A stretch of 11,449 bases of DNA from Clostridia bacterium (GCA_017556125.1 JAFZCW010000046.1:1-11449); one strand, 5' to 3'. Positions 1 through 8,235 are shown, counted from the first letter of the stretch. Made by a program: numbers and translations. The notes: generated from the sequence alone by a model not told the origin.

Positions 1-1
1 C

Positions 2-979
2 CAGTCGGACAAGCCGCTGGTGGTGGAATATCTCCCGCTTCCGAATGAAGGGGACACGGAGTATTCGCCGGCCAAATACAGCGGCCTGGTCGCGAAACTG
101 AACACGCTGACAGCGCCGAGGCAGTTCAGCGCACGCGAACTAGCGCATGTATACGACTGGGTGGAAGTCTACGGCCTGGACGAAGGCGCGGTGCTCGAAC
201 TCGTATCGCACTGCATGGAGATGAAGAGCAGGCGGATCAGCATCAATTATATTTCCTCTGTCGCGCAGGCATGGGCCGAGAGCGGGATCAGAACATTCGA
301 TGACGCCCGCCGTGAAATTGAGCGCTACGATCTTTCGAAGCACGGGGCGGCAGAAATTCTGCGGCAGTGGAACAAGCGCCGGAAACCGACAAAAGACGAA
401 ATGGCGCTGTATGAAAAATGGACCGGCGAATGGGGCTTTACGAAGGAGGCCATCATGACGGCTCTTCCAAGGCTTGCCGTTTCAGCCAATCCGAATTTCG
501 TCTATCTGGACGAACTTCTGGATCAGCTCCGCGGACGGAGCCTTACGGAAGCGGCGGATATCGCCGAAGAAGAGGAACACAACGCGCAGGAACGCGCTTT
601 CATGAAACTTCTGTTCGACCGGCTCGGACGTGCGGAACACCCCACCGCGACCCAGCGGGCGCAGGTCTCCGTGTATCTTGAACAGTACGGTCTGCCCCGG
701 GAGATGCTCCTGTATGCCGCAGAGTGCAGCAGGGACTGTCCGGAACCGTTCGGAAACATGAAAAGACTGCTGAACGAATGGCATGACGCGGGACTGAAGA
801 CCGTCGCAGACGCGGAGCAGTACCGGAAGACGCATCAGGATAATATATGGAAGAAAACGAGATCAAGGGGAAGGAATACGGACTACGCACAGCGGGAAGT
901 CACGGACGAGCAGTTTGCCGATCTGTTCCTTGACCTGAACAAAGATCTTACGGAGGCCGGGAATGAATCTGCAGATTGA
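2..979 (+). CDS. DnaD-domain replication protein, 5'-truncated by window
   Basis: The reading frame is open from base 2. The first possible start (GTG at 20) has no ribosome binding site, so the gene almost certainly begins upstream and only its last 325 codons are seen. The protein shows three tandem helical units of the DnaD/DnaB C-terminal (DnaB_2) type, at about bases 125-307, 386-562 and 641-820. Each ends in a tail of the form (Y/M)xx(L/V)xxxWxxxGxxTxxxA. The first (NYISSVAQAWAESGIRT) and third (MKRLLNEWHDAGLKT) fit well; the middle one (LDELLDQLRGRSLTEAA) is degenerate. In Bacillota this family acts in primosome assembly at origins and stalled forks, helping load the replicative helicase by remodelling DNA. 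The stop lies 17 bases inside the helicase-loader gene, which fits joint production of primosome parts. The N-terminal winged-helix domain usual in DnaD would lie outside the window and cannot be judged. Confidence 0.87.
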   Translation, partial: QSDKPLVVEYLPLPNEGDTEYSPAKYSGLVAKLNTLTAPRQFSARELAHVYDWVEVYGLDEGAVLELVSHCMEMKSRRISINYISSVAQAWAESGIRTFDDARREIERYDLSKHGAAEILRQWNKRRKPTKDEMALYEKWTGEWGFTKEAIMTALPRLAVSANPNFVYLDELLDQLRGRSLTEAADIAEEEEHNAQERAFMKLLFDRLGRAEHPTATQRAQVSVYLEQYGLPREMLLYAAECSRDCPEPFGNMKRLLNEWHDAGLKTVADAEQYRKTHQDNIWKKTRSRGRNTDYAQREVTDEQFADLFLDLNKDLTEAGNESAD

Positions 980-1886
980 ACGGATGTATGATGAGCTCCG
1001 CAGGCGTATGCAGAGGGAACGGGACGACCGCGCGGAATACATTTACCGTCAGGTTCCGGAGCTCGCAACGATACCGGAAAAACGCCGGACGCTTGTGAAG
1101 GACGCCGCGCTCAAACGGATCACGCCCGCGCAGGCTGCGGAGCAGCTGGATATTCTGGACCGGGAGGAACGGAAGCTTCTGGCCGAAAACGGCTTTTCGA
1201 AGGATATGCTGGAGATTCAGTTCAATTGCCCGATCTGCCGCGATACCGGCTGGATCGGGGACGCAGAAAGGAAGCCCTGTTCCTGCCGACTGAAACTGCT
1301 GGCGGAAACGGATCCTTCGATGGGGATCAACAGCAGGCAGACGTTTGAACGGTTCTCGGAAGACATCTTCCCCACGGAAGCACAGCGAAGACAGACCAGG
1401 ACGGCGCGCATCTGGTGCGAGCAGTACGCGGACTCCCTTCCTTCCCCGGAGAAGAAGAACCTGCTACTGACCGGCATGGCAGGGCTTGGAAAGACCTTCC
1501 TCTGCAACGCGATCGCCTACCGCGCTCTGTCCAGAGGCATAGAAGCAAGGATCATTACGGCGTACATGTTCATTCAGGATGTGCTGGACGGGATCCGGAC
1601 GAAAACGGGCGGAGTCCCGGAATTCTGCCTGCGCGTTCCGCTTCTGGTCATCGACGATCTGGGCAGCGAATCGGTTATCCCGAATATTTCGGAGGAGGCG
1701 CTGTTCTCGGTGCTGAACGAGCGGATCCATGCGGGGATGCCGACGGTCGTCGCGACAAATCTTTCCTATGCCGCATTGCAGGAACGCTATGGCGAAAGGG
1801 TCACGTCGAGACTCGCCGACCGCACGGTGACGCAGGCAATCCAGCTGACCGGTGAAAACCTCAGACGGAAACAGGGGCAATGCTGA
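963..1886 (+). CDS. dnaI: DnaI/DnaC-type replicative helicase loader (AAA+ ATPase)
   Basis: This 307-residue ATPase should load the replicative hexameric helicase onto DNA with the DnaD-type protein encoded just upstream. The N-terminal helical part carries a zinc-binding cysteine set (C89, C92, C106, C108, pattern CxxC...CxC), as in DnaI N-terminal helicase-binding domains. The AAA+ core has Walker A GMAGLGKT at 171-178, Walker B LLVIDDLG at 227-234, a sensor-1 asparagine in VVATN at 262-266, and the RVTSRL arginine motif at 279-284. The ATG at 963 is preceded by GGAGG six bases away, inside the end of the DnaD gene. Its TGA overlaps the rsmI start by 7 bases. IstB-like transposon ATPases share this fold. 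The zinc motif, the DnaD neighbour and the absence of any transposase make the chromosomal loader the better call. Confidence 0.9.
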   Translation: MNLQIERMYDELRRRMQRERDDRAEYIYRQVPELATIPEKRRTLVKDAALKRITPAQAAEQLDILDREERKLLAENGFSKDMLEIQFNCPICRDTGWIGDAERKPCSCRLKLLAETDPSMGINSRQTFERFSEDIFPTEAQRRQTRTARIWCEQYADSLPSPEKKNLLLTGMAGLGKTFLCNAIAYRALSRGIEARIITAYMFIQDVLDGIRTKTGGVPEFCLRVPLLVIDDLGSESVIPNISEEALFSVLNERIHAGMPTVVATNLSYAALQERYGERVTSRLADRTVTQAIQLTGENLRRKQGQC

Positions 1887-2731
1887 CACTAATCGCATCT
1901 CCAATCGGCAATCTGTCGGACATATCGTTCCGGGCGGTTGAAGCGCTGCGGAACGCGGATATCGTATACTGCGAGGACACCCGACATTCCCTGCAGCTTC
2001 TCAATCATCTCGGGATCAAGAAAACGCTTGTATCGTGCCACGAGCATAACGAGCGCCTAAGAGCGGGGGAGATCACGGAGCGGATACGCAGGGGGGAGAA
2101 GGTTGCCTATCTGTCGGACGCCGGGATGCCCGGCATCTCGGACCCGGGAGCCGTGCTGGTTTCGGCCTGCATCGAGCAGGGACTGCCGTATACGGTGATT
2201 CCCGGGGCATCGGCAGTGCTGACGGCAGTCGTGCTGTCCGGTCTTCCCGGCGGCACTTTTTCCTTTTTCGGATTTCTTCCCCGTGACCGCAAACCGCGCA
2301 GGGAAATGATGGACAGGATCTGCCGCTGCGGTCATCTGGCGATTCTTTTTGAGAGCCCGCACCGAGTGGGGCTGACGATGAAGGAGCTTTCCGAAAGGAT
2401 CCCGGACCGTCCTGCCGCGCTTCTGCGGGAACTGACGAAAAAATTCGAGTCCGTCGAACGCGGAACGGTCCGCGAGCTGGCGGAACGTTATCTTCTGGAA
2501 GAACCGAAAGGCGAATGCGTGATCGCGGTCTCCTGTCCCGACGGAGCGGAGGAAACGGTATCGGACGAAACCGCCGAACAGATGCTCCGCCGCCTGCTGG
2601 ACGGCGGAAGTTCGGCAAAGGACGCTGCGGCGCAGGTGTCACGGGAGACAGGGATCAGAAAAAACACGCTTTACACGAAAGCGATGGAGATAAAAAACGG
2701 ACAGGAGTATCGCAATGGCGAAGACACGTAA
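1880..2731 (+). CDS. rsmI: RsmI, 16S rRNA (cytidine-1402-2'-O)-methyltransferase
   Basis: This SAM-dependent enzyme of the tetrapyrrole methylase fold methylates the 2'-oxygen of C1402 in the decoding centre of 16S rRNA. Family hallmarks are clear: the N-terminal LIASPIGNLSDIS (4-16), the CEDTRH motif (31-36), the SAM-binding loop LSDAGMPGISDPG (78-90), VIPGASA (107-113) and the FESPHRV segment (158-164). The C-terminal part (about 232-272) is the usual small helical extension with a helix-turn-helix-like GIRKNTLY. At 283 residues it has the normal full length. The start overlaps the dnaI stop by 7 bases. The Shine-Dalgarno is modest (AGGGG ends only two bases before the ATG), so translational coupling from dnaI is likely. 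Its 3' end overlaps pepF by 17 bases. Confidence 0.96.
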   Translation: MLTLIASPIGNLSDISFRAVEALRNADIVYCEDTRHSLQLLNHLGIKKTLVSCHEHNERLRAGEITERIRRGEKVAYLSDAGMPGISDPGAVLVSACIEQGLPYTVIPGASAVLTAVVLSGLPGGTFSFFGFLPRDRKPRREMMDRICRCGHLAILFESPHRVGLTMKELSERIPDRPAALLRELTKKFESVERGTVRELAERYLLEEPKGECVIAVSCPDGAEETVSDETAEQMLRRLLDGGSSAKDAAAQVSRETGIRKNTLYTKAMEIKNGQEYRNGEDT

Positions 2732-4499
2732 GGAAATCGGGAAACAGTATCAGTGGCGTCTGGAGGACATCTATGACTCCGACGAGAGCTGGGAGAAAGA
2801 ATTCAAGGAAACGGAGAAGCTTGCGGAACAGATCGGCTCGTTCCGGGGAAACATCGGCAGCTCATCGGACAGATTGTACGAGGGGCTTTCGCTGTCGAGC
2901 GTTCTTTCGCTTAAGGCCATGCGCCTGTACAGCTATGCGCATATGCGCAGGGACGAAGATAACGGGAATACAAAATATCAGGGAATGACCGACCGTGCGA
3001 TGCAGATGATCGTCGCTTTGGAAGCGGATAGTTCGTTTATCATGCCGGAAATGCTTGCCGTTCCGGAGGAAATGCTTGCGGAGTGGAGCCGTGAGGAACG
3101 GTTCGCACGGTTCCGCAACCAGATCTCCGACCTGAACAGAAGAAGAGCGCATGTGCTTTCCGCCGGAGAGGAACGGATCCTGGCGATGGCGGAGGATCCG
3201 CTGACGGGTCCGGACAACAGCTTCACGATGCTTTCGGATGTGGACCTGAAGTTCGGGACGGTTACGGACGCGGAAGGGAACAACGTTCAGCTGACACACG
3301 GAACATACAGTCTTCTTATCATGGATCCGAAGAGGGAGGTGCGCAGGGAAGCATACGAGAAACTGTATGCTGCGTACGGAAGCGTCAGGAACACGATCGC
3401 GGCGATGTATGCCGCATCCGTCAAGGCGGATGTGTTCCGGGCAAGAGCGCGGGGCTACAGCGGCGCGCTGGAAGCCGCTTTGTTTGTGAATAACGTCCCC
3501 GTTTCGGTATACGAACAGCTGATAGAGGCGGTACACGAAAAGCTGCCCGCGCTCCGGAAGTATCTGGAGATCAGGAAGCGCTGCCTCGGTGTCGACCGGC
3601 TGGAAATGTACGACCTGTACACGCCGCTGGTGCCGGAGTGCAATATCCCGATGGATTTCGAAGAGGCCAAGGATATTGTGAAAAATGCGCTTGCACCTCT
3701 CGGGACGCATTACGCGGGGCTCCTTGACAAGGCGTTCACGGAAGGCTGGATCGATATCTACGAGAACGAGGGAAAGACCTCCGGCGCCTATTCCTGGGGC
3801 GTATACGGGGTTCATCCGTTCGTTCTCCTGAATCATCAGAATGATTTTTCCCACGCATCGACGCTGGCGCATGAGCTCGGACACGCGATGCACAGCTATC
3901 ATACTGACGCGGCGCAGCCGTATGAGACTTCCGACTATGCCATCATGGTGGCGGAAGTGGCTTCGACCGTGAACGAAATGCTTCTGAAACGGTACTATCT
4001 GGCGCGCGAGACGGATCCCAGAAAACGCGCGTACGTTCTGAACGAGCTTTTGGAAGACGTGCGGACCACCTGCTTCCGGCAGACCATGTTCGCGGAATTC
4101 GAGCTGAAGGCGCACAGAATGGCGGAAGCCGGAGAGGCGCTGACGGTGGACAGCCTGTCGGCAATGTACAGAGGCCTGAACGAGCTGTATTATCCGGACG
4201 TGCACGTGGACGACAACATCGCGATGGAATGGATGCGGATCCCGCATTTCTACAGAGCGTTTTATGTTTATCAGTACGCGACGGGAATTTGCACAGCTAT
4301 CGCGCTCTCCAGGGCGATCCTTGAAAAGGGAGAGACGGACCGGTACATTGCTTTTCTTTCCAGCGGTTCGAGCGACTACCCGGTCAACCTGCTGCAGAAG
4401 GCGGGAGTCGATCTGACCAAAAAGGACAGCATACTGACAGCGCTGGATGAATTTGAAAACTGCGTGGAAGAACTTGACAGTCTTTTGGGAGGGAAATAA
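2715..4499 (+). CDS. pepF: Oligoendopeptidase F (M3B zinc metallopeptidase)
   Basis: This is a cytosolic zinc endopeptidase that cuts short peptides, probably for peptide turnover. It has no signal peptide. At 594 residues the length is typical of PepF. The catalytic HELGH is at 386-390 in the family context STLAHELGHAMHS. The third zinc ligand is E414, 24 residues after the second histidine, in AEVASTVNE. Upstream, SGAYSWGVYGVHPFVLLN (357-373) is a characteristic PepF substrate-cleft segment. A histidine/tyrosine-rich helix near the C-terminus (MRIPHFYRAFYVYQYATG, from residue 513) is also typical. AGGAG lies seven bases before the ATG at 2715, inside rsmI, whose stop is 17 bases into this gene. 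The small acidic-protein gene follows after 3 bases. Its functional link to replication and ribosome modification is probably only co-transcription. Confidence 0.95.
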   Translation: MAKTRKEIGKQYQWRLEDIYDSDESWEKEFKETEKLAEQIGSFRGNIGSSSDRLYEGLSLSSVLSLKAMRLYSYAHMRRDEDNGNTKYQGMTDRAMQMIVALEADSSFIMPEMLAVPEEMLAEWSREERFARFRNQISDLNRRRAHVLSAGEERILAMAEDPLTGPDNSFTMLSDVDLKFGTVTDAEGNNVQLTHGTYSLLIMDPKREVRREAYEKLYAAYGSVRNTIAAMYAASVKADVFRARARGYSGALEAALFVNNVPVSVYEQLIEAVHEKLPALRKYLEIRKRCLGVDRLEMYDLYTPLVPECNIPMDFEEAKDIVKNALAPLGTHYAGLLDKAFTEGWIDIYENEGKTSGAYSWGVYGVHPFVLLNHQNDFSHASTLAHELGHAMHSYHTDAAQPYETSDYAIMVAEVASTVNEMLLKRYYLARETDPRKRAYVLNELLEDVRTTCFRQTMFAEFELKAHRMAEAGEALTVDSLSAMYRGLNELYYPDVHVDDNIAMEWMRIPHFYRAFYVYQYATGICTAIALSRAILEKGETDRYIAFLSSGSSDYPVNLLQKAGVDLTKKDSILTALDEFENCVEELDSLLGGK

Positions 4500-4502
4500 T
4501 CA

Positions 4503-4820
4503 ATGGAAAAACTGTTTAACAGAGAAGAAGCGGCGGCGTTTATTCTGAACAAATTCAGGGAGCAGGGGGATTTTTCGTTCGTTGACGAAGGATTGTTCTC
4601 CGAAATGGTGCGGACGATCCAGGATCTGGACACCAAGTATATCGAACAGTGCGAATCGGAGGATTCGGTATATGACGATGATGAAGCGTACGAGCGCATC
4701 CATCGCGCCATGACGGAAAAGTACCCCGACTTTAAGACCTATCTGATGAGACTGATCGACGATTATCTTGATTTCAGCGAAGATTATCTGGAATCGATCG
4801 GGGCAATAGACTGGGAATAA
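4503..4820 (+). CDS. Small acidic protein of unknown function
   Basis: I do not recognise this 105-residue protein. It is very acidic, with 29 Asp/Glu against 11 Lys/Arg, including an EQCESED...YDDDEAYE cluster at 48-64. It looks mostly helical and has no signal peptide, membrane segment, metal motif or known catalytic signature. One cysteine (C50) is present. The start is well supported: ATG at 4503 follows the pepF stop by 3 bases, and GGAGG lies ten bases upstream inside the pepF end. It is the last gene before the terminator at 4909, so it is probably made with the dnaD-dnaI-rsmI-pepF transcript. It resembles the short acidic conserved hypotheticals common in Clostridia genomes. No function can be assigned from sequence. 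Confidence 0.8.
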   Translation: MEKLFNREEAAAFILNKFREQGDFSFVDEGLFSEMVRTIQDLDTKYIEQCESEDSVYDDDEAYERIHRAMTEKYPDFKTYLMRLIDDYLDFSEDYLESIGAIDWE

Positions 4821-4832
4821 GCGGAATTTCCG

Positions 4833-4852
4833 CGGGAAGCAGCGCTTTCCCG
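4833..4852 (+). other. Bulged RNA hairpin in 3' untranslated region
   Basis: CGGGAAGC pairs with GCTTTCCCG (one bulged T) around a three-base AGC loop, 12 bases after the stop of the small acidic gene. A second short GCGG/CCGC inverted repeat lies at 4821-4833 and shares its last C. No T-tract follows, so this is not a terminator by itself. It could be a transcript-stabilising or processing structure upstream of the real terminator. The rest of the 236-base gap (4821-5056) shows only the terminator and the promoter/RBS of the next operon. Confidence 0.35.
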
Positions 4853-4908
4853 GACATGGATGCCGTGCATGCCGGCTGATGACGGAACAGAATATGTCGC
4901 GAAATGAT

Positions 4909-4935
4909 CCGGGCAATCGAGTTGCCCGGTTTTTT
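4909..4935 (+). terminator. Intrinsic terminator of the dnaD-dnaI-rsmI-pepF operon
   Basis: A perfect 8-bp GC-rich stem, CCGGGCAA / TTGCCCGG, with a five-base loop is followed at once by six T. It lies 88 bases after the last gene of the first operon and about 80 bases before the -10 box of the next one, so it separates the two transcription units. Confidence 0.9.
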
Positions 4936-4989
4936 CTATTTAATCGGTTCCGTTTTCTTTCAGAAATTGGCGGCGCAGACCTGTTTCGG

Positions 4990-5023
4990 GAGACGAATAT
5001 GCGGAATTATGGTAATATATAAT
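4990..5023 (+). promoter_or_regulatory. Probable sigma-A promoter of the degV-pepT-lacI-preA operon
   Basis: A perfect TATAAT lies at 5018-5023. An overlapping alternative, TAATAT at 5013-5018, is preceded by TGG as in an extended -10. No convincing -35 box stands 16-18 bases upstream. The position fits: it is after the terminator at 4909 and 33 bases before the DegV start codon, in an AT-rich stretch. An AAGGAG Shine-Dalgarno follows at 5042-5047. Confidence 0.55.
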
Positions 5024-5056
5024 CAATAAAAATCGGGGAATAAGGAGAATACAGTT

Positions 5057-5968
5057 ATGGCAGGCGAAGAGAGGCAGTTTATTCTATCCTGTGAGTCAAC
5101 GGCGAATTATCCGTATGATTACTGGGAGAAACGTGACGTGCCTGTTCTGGAGTACACATACCTTTTCGGGGAAGAGGAATTCCCGGACGACATGGGCAGG
5201 AATCCGGACGCGATCCCGGAATTCTACAGACGGATCGACAACGGGGAAATGCCCTCCACTTCTCAGATCAATGAATCGCAGTACTATGAGTTTCTGGAAC
5301 CGCTTCTGAAAAAAGGAGACGTTCTTCATGTCTGCTTCGGGACCGGTATGACGCCCGCCTATCATAACGCGGTTGCGGCGGCAGAAAAACTGCGGGAAAA
5401 ATATCCGGACAGAAAACTGGTTGTGATCGATTCACTCTGCAGCTGTGCGGGATACGGCATGCTGACGGAATACGCGGTCGACATGCGCGACGCAGGCAAA
5501 ACGCTGGAAGAGACGGAGAAATGGCTTCTGGACAACCGGAACAAAATGCATCATCAGTTCTTCTCGACCGATCTGAAGTATTTCAGAAGGAGCGGAAGAA
5601 TGTCCGGCGCCGCTGCGACCGTGGGAGCTGTTCTGAACATCTGCCCGCTGATGCATCTGGACAACAGGGGAAGGATTATCGCCTACGACAAGGTCCAGGG
5701 AAAGAAACGCGCCATCAACGAAACGGTTCGCGCGATGGCAAGGCTGGCGGACAACGGGACAGAATATTCCGGGAAATGCTGCATTTCGCATTCCCATATA
5801 CCGGAAATCGCCGAAGAACTTCGGAACAAAGTCGCGGAAGCATTCCCGAACCTGAACCGGGATGATATCAAGATCTATGAAATCTGCCCGATCATAGCGG
5901 CGCACTGCGGACCGGGAACGGCTGCCGTCTATTTTCTGGGATCTCCCCGCCCTGCGGAAAAAGAATAA
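5057..5968 (+). CDS. DegV-family fatty-acid-binding protein
   Basis: DegV proteins bind a single fatty acid. In Bacillota some serve as the FakB partner of fatty acid kinase, presenting the acid for phosphorylation. This 303-residue copy shows the family layout: N-terminal ILSCESTANYP (9-19, the usual D-S-T-A-D strand), MPSTSQ (65-70), TDLKYFRRSGRMSG (171-184), and the C-terminal HCGPGT...VYFLG (283-295) of the ligand-binding domain. Two usual motifs are altered. The serine-rich SSGLSGTY loop appears as FGTGMTPAY (94-102), and the usual IKPIL reads ICPLM (195-199). AAGGAG lies nine bases before the ATG, and this is the first gene of the second operon. No fakA-like gene is in view, so a role as kinase partner cannot be inferred from context. 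Confidence 0.92.
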   Translation: MAGEERQFILSCESTANYPYDYWEKRDVPVLEYTYLFGEEEFPDDMGRNPDAIPEFYRRIDNGEMPSTSQINESQYYEFLEPLLKKGDVLHVCFGTGMTPAYHNAVAAAEKLREKYPDRKLVVIDSLCSCAGYGMLTEYAVDMRDAGKTLEETEKWLLDNRNKMHHQFFSTDLKYFRRSGRMSGAAATVGAVLNICPLMHLDNRGRIIAYDKVQGKKRAINETVRAMARLADNGTEYSGKCCISHSHIPEIAEELRNKVAEAFPNLNRDDIKIYEICPIIAAHCGPGTAAVYFLGSPRPAEKE

Positions 5969-5982
5969 CTGAAGGAGCTGCA

Positions 5983-7188
5983 ATGGAGAAGATTTTGGAC
6001 CGGTTTCTCCGGTATGTGGCTGTTGACACGCAGTCCAGAGACGGAGAAGATAAGGTGCCCAGCACAGACAAACAGTTTGGGCTCGCGGAAATGCTGGCGG
6101 CAGAGCTGGAGCGCATGGGAGCGGAGGATGTATCGCTGAGCGAGCACTGCTATGTAACCGCAACCATTCCGTCCAACATCGCTGAACCCGCTCCGGTGAT
6201 CGGACTGATCGCACATATGGACACCTCGGATGCCGCAAGCGGTGCGGATATCAGACCCGTCATTACAGAAAAGTACGATGGGACGCCTATCCGTATGTCT
6301 GACAGGAAAGTACTTGATCCGGCAGAGTTTCCTTCGCTTCTCAGGCATGTCGGGGAAACCGTCGTCTGTACGGACGGAACGACACTGCTTGGCGCGGACG
6401 ACAAGGCGGGCGTGGCGGAGATCATGCAGGCGGCGGAGCTGCTGCTTGCAGAGAATGCCCCGAAGCACGGGACAATCCGGATCGCCTTTACACCGGACGA
6501 AGAAGTGGGAAGAGGCGTGGACTGCTTCGATGTGGAACAGTTTGCCGCCGATTTTGCGTACACGGTGGACGGAGGAGATCTCGGGGATCTCAGCTATGAG
6601 TGCTTCAACGCCGCAGGTGCGGAGATTCTCGTTGAAGGGGTATCCATCCATCCCGGCGAAGCCAAGGGGAAGATGAAGAATTCGCTTCTGATCGCCATGG
6701 AACTTCATTCCATGCTTCCGGCGTTCATGAACCCCGCGGCAACGGAAAAACGGGAGGGATTTTTCCATCTGGACCGGATGAGCGGCAGCGTGGAACGAAC
6801 GGTCATGAAATACATCGTCAGAGACCATGACAGGGAACTCTTCGAGGCAAAGAAACAGCTTCTGATTTCCGCCTGCTCGTTTATGAATGAGAAGTACGGA
6901 TCCGGCACGGTGACGCTCAACATGAAGGATTCCTATTACAATATGATCGAGGTCATGGACATGGAAGTGGTGGACAGAGCCATCCGTTCCATGAAGGCGG
7001 TCGGAATTGAACCCGAGATTGAACCGATACGCGGCGGAACCGACGGAGCAAGGCTGTCATTCATGGGCCTGCCGTGTCCGAACCTTTGTGCCGGGGGCAA
7101 TAATTTTCACGGCCCGTATGAGTATGTAACCGTCGAGACGATGGAGAAAATCACGGAACTGCTGGTCGAACTGGTGACATACCGGTAA
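5983..7188 (+). CDS. pepT: Peptidase T (tripeptide aminopeptidase, M20B)
   Basis: This is a cytosolic dizinc aminopeptidase that removes the N-terminal residue from tripeptides. At 401 residues it has normal length and a complete set of metal ligands in PepT register: H78 in AHMD, bridging D140 in LLGADDKAG, E173 (general base) and E174 in TPDEEVGRG, D196 in VDGG, and H376 in GGNNFHGPYE. The lid/dimerisation domain occupies about 208-320 and includes SIHPGEAKGKMKNS. AAGGAG lies five bases before the ATG, and the degV stop is 14 bases upstream, so it is the second gene of this operon. Together with pepF it makes two peptidases in the window, but in separate transcription units. Why it sits with degV and a LacI-type regulator is not evident from sequence. 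Confidence 0.96.
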   Translation: MEKILDRFLRYVAVDTQSRDGEDKVPSTDKQFGLAEMLAAELERMGAEDVSLSEHCYVTATIPSNIAEPAPVIGLIAHMDTSDAASGADIRPVITEKYDGTPIRMSDRKVLDPAEFPSLLRHVGETVVCTDGTTLLGADDKAGVAEIMQAAELLLAENAPKHGTIRIAFTPDEEVGRGVDCFDVEQFAADFAYTVDGGDLGDLSYECFNAAGAEILVEGVSIHPGEAKGKMKNSLLIAMELHSMLPAFMNPAATEKREGFFHLDRMSGSVERTVMKYIVRDHDRELFEAKKQLLISACSFMNEKYGSGTVTLNMKDSYYNMIEVMDMEVVDRAIRSMKAVGIEPEIEPIRGGTDGARLSFMGLPCPNLCAGGNNFHGPYEYVTVETMEKITELLVELVTYR

Positions 7189-7209
7189 ATCATTTTTACG
7201 GAGCACAGT

Positions 7210-8235
7210 ATGAACATAAGGAAAATTGCGGAACGCGCAGGTGTTTCCGTCGCAACGATTTCCCGTGTCCTCAATCACCCGGATCTTGTTTCCCCGGAGA
7301 CAAGGGAGCGGGTTTATGCGGTGATGAAGGAAAGCCAGTATACCCCGAACTGGTTTGCCCGCAATCTGACGCAGAAACAGACCAGAACGATCGCTTTTCT
7401 GTATCCGTCCAATGATTCCACTTTTCTTCAGGCGGTCGCCGACGGGGTCGAGATCGTCGCGCTTAACAAGAAAAACCTGGTATTCCTCTGCCATACAAAC
7501 GGAACCGCGGAAATGGAACAGGAATATCTGGAGCTGATGGTGCAGCGCAATGTAGACGGGATCATTCTTTTTTCTACCCGTCTGCCTCAGGAGAAGATCG
7601 ATCAGATCACCAGAATGGGCATACCATGCGTCCATATCGGACATGAAGGAGCCGATACGGAGAGAAAGAACTGCTTTATCAACTATACCGACGCTGCGGC
7701 CAAGCTGACGGACCATATGATTCAGCTGGGTTATTCGCAGATTTATCTTCTGCTGGACAACCTGCTTGTCAACGAGGCGGAGGAGATCAAGGAAGGCTTC
7801 GAACACGCAGTCGGAAAAGCGACGGTAAAGCCTGAGACGGACGTGTTCGTTGCGGACCGTTCCGTGCAGGGCGGCACGCTTTTTACGCACAAAATGATTC
7901 AGGCGGGGAAACTGCCCCGTGCCCTGATCACCTCTTCCGCAAGACAGGCTTTCGGTGTCATGAAAGCCGCCAGGCTTGCCGGCATACGGATCCCCGAAGA
8001 TCTTGCAATCGCCTCCATGACGGATTCTCCCGTATCCACACTGGTTGATCCCCCGCTGACTGCGGTCGACAGGCCCGGCAAACGACTCGGAATGGTCACC
8101 GCCAGAATGCTGTTTGACTGTATTGAGAACCGCGAGTTCACGACACAGACTGCTCAGCATGTGGAACTGCTGGCAAAGCTGGCGATCCGCAAGTCGTGCG
8201 GGAACAAGAAATTCATCTATGAATTGTTCGAGTGA
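7210..8235 (+). CDS. LacI/GalR-family transcriptional regulator
   Basis: The 341-residue protein has an N-terminal LacI helix-turn-helix (IRKIAERAGVSVATISRVLN, 3-22), a hinge helix ending in ARNLTQKQT (50-58), and a periplasmic-binding-like effector domain (from about 60). Recognition-helix residues V14, A15 and R19 correspond to LacI Y17, Q18 and R22 and match GalR (and nearly CcpA, M-A..R). Proteins with these residues bind AANCGNTT-type operators. Two such sites occur in the codB/xdh intergenic region (10816-10829 and 11150-11163), making those genes plausible targets; this is inference. The effector is not predictable. The gene is third in its operon, 21 bases after pepT with GGAG before the ATG, and 10 bases before the PreA-like gene. 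It is therefore unlikely to be expressed from its own adjacent promoter. Confidence 0.93.
   Translation: MNIRKIAERAGVSVATISRVLNHPDLVSPETRERVYAVMKESQYTPNWFARNLTQKQTRTIAFLYPSNDSTFLQAVADGVEIVALNKKNLVFLCHTNGTAEMEQEYLELMVQRNVDGIILFSTRLPQEKIDQITRMGIPCVHIGHEGADTERKNCFINYTDAAAKLTDHMIQLGYSQIYLLLDNLLVNEAEEIKEGFEHAVGKATVKPETDVFVADRSVQGGTLFTHKMIQAGKLPRALITSSARQAFGVMKAARLAGIRIPEDLAIASMTDSPVSTLVDPPLTAVDRPGKRLGMVTARMLFDCIENREFTTQTAQHVELLAKLAIRKSCGNKKFIYELFE

Noticed and set aside
963..1886. IstB-like insertion-sequence ATPase instead of DnaI
   Set aside because: No transposase, inverted repeats or target duplication is nearby, and the cysteine zinc motif and DnaD neighbour fit the chromosomal helicase loader.
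2862..4247. Long minus-strand open frame opposite pepF (461 codons)
   Set aside because: It is a shadow of GC-rich codon usage in pepF: the protein is rich in His/Arg, lacks any family motif, and has no supporting ribosome binding site.
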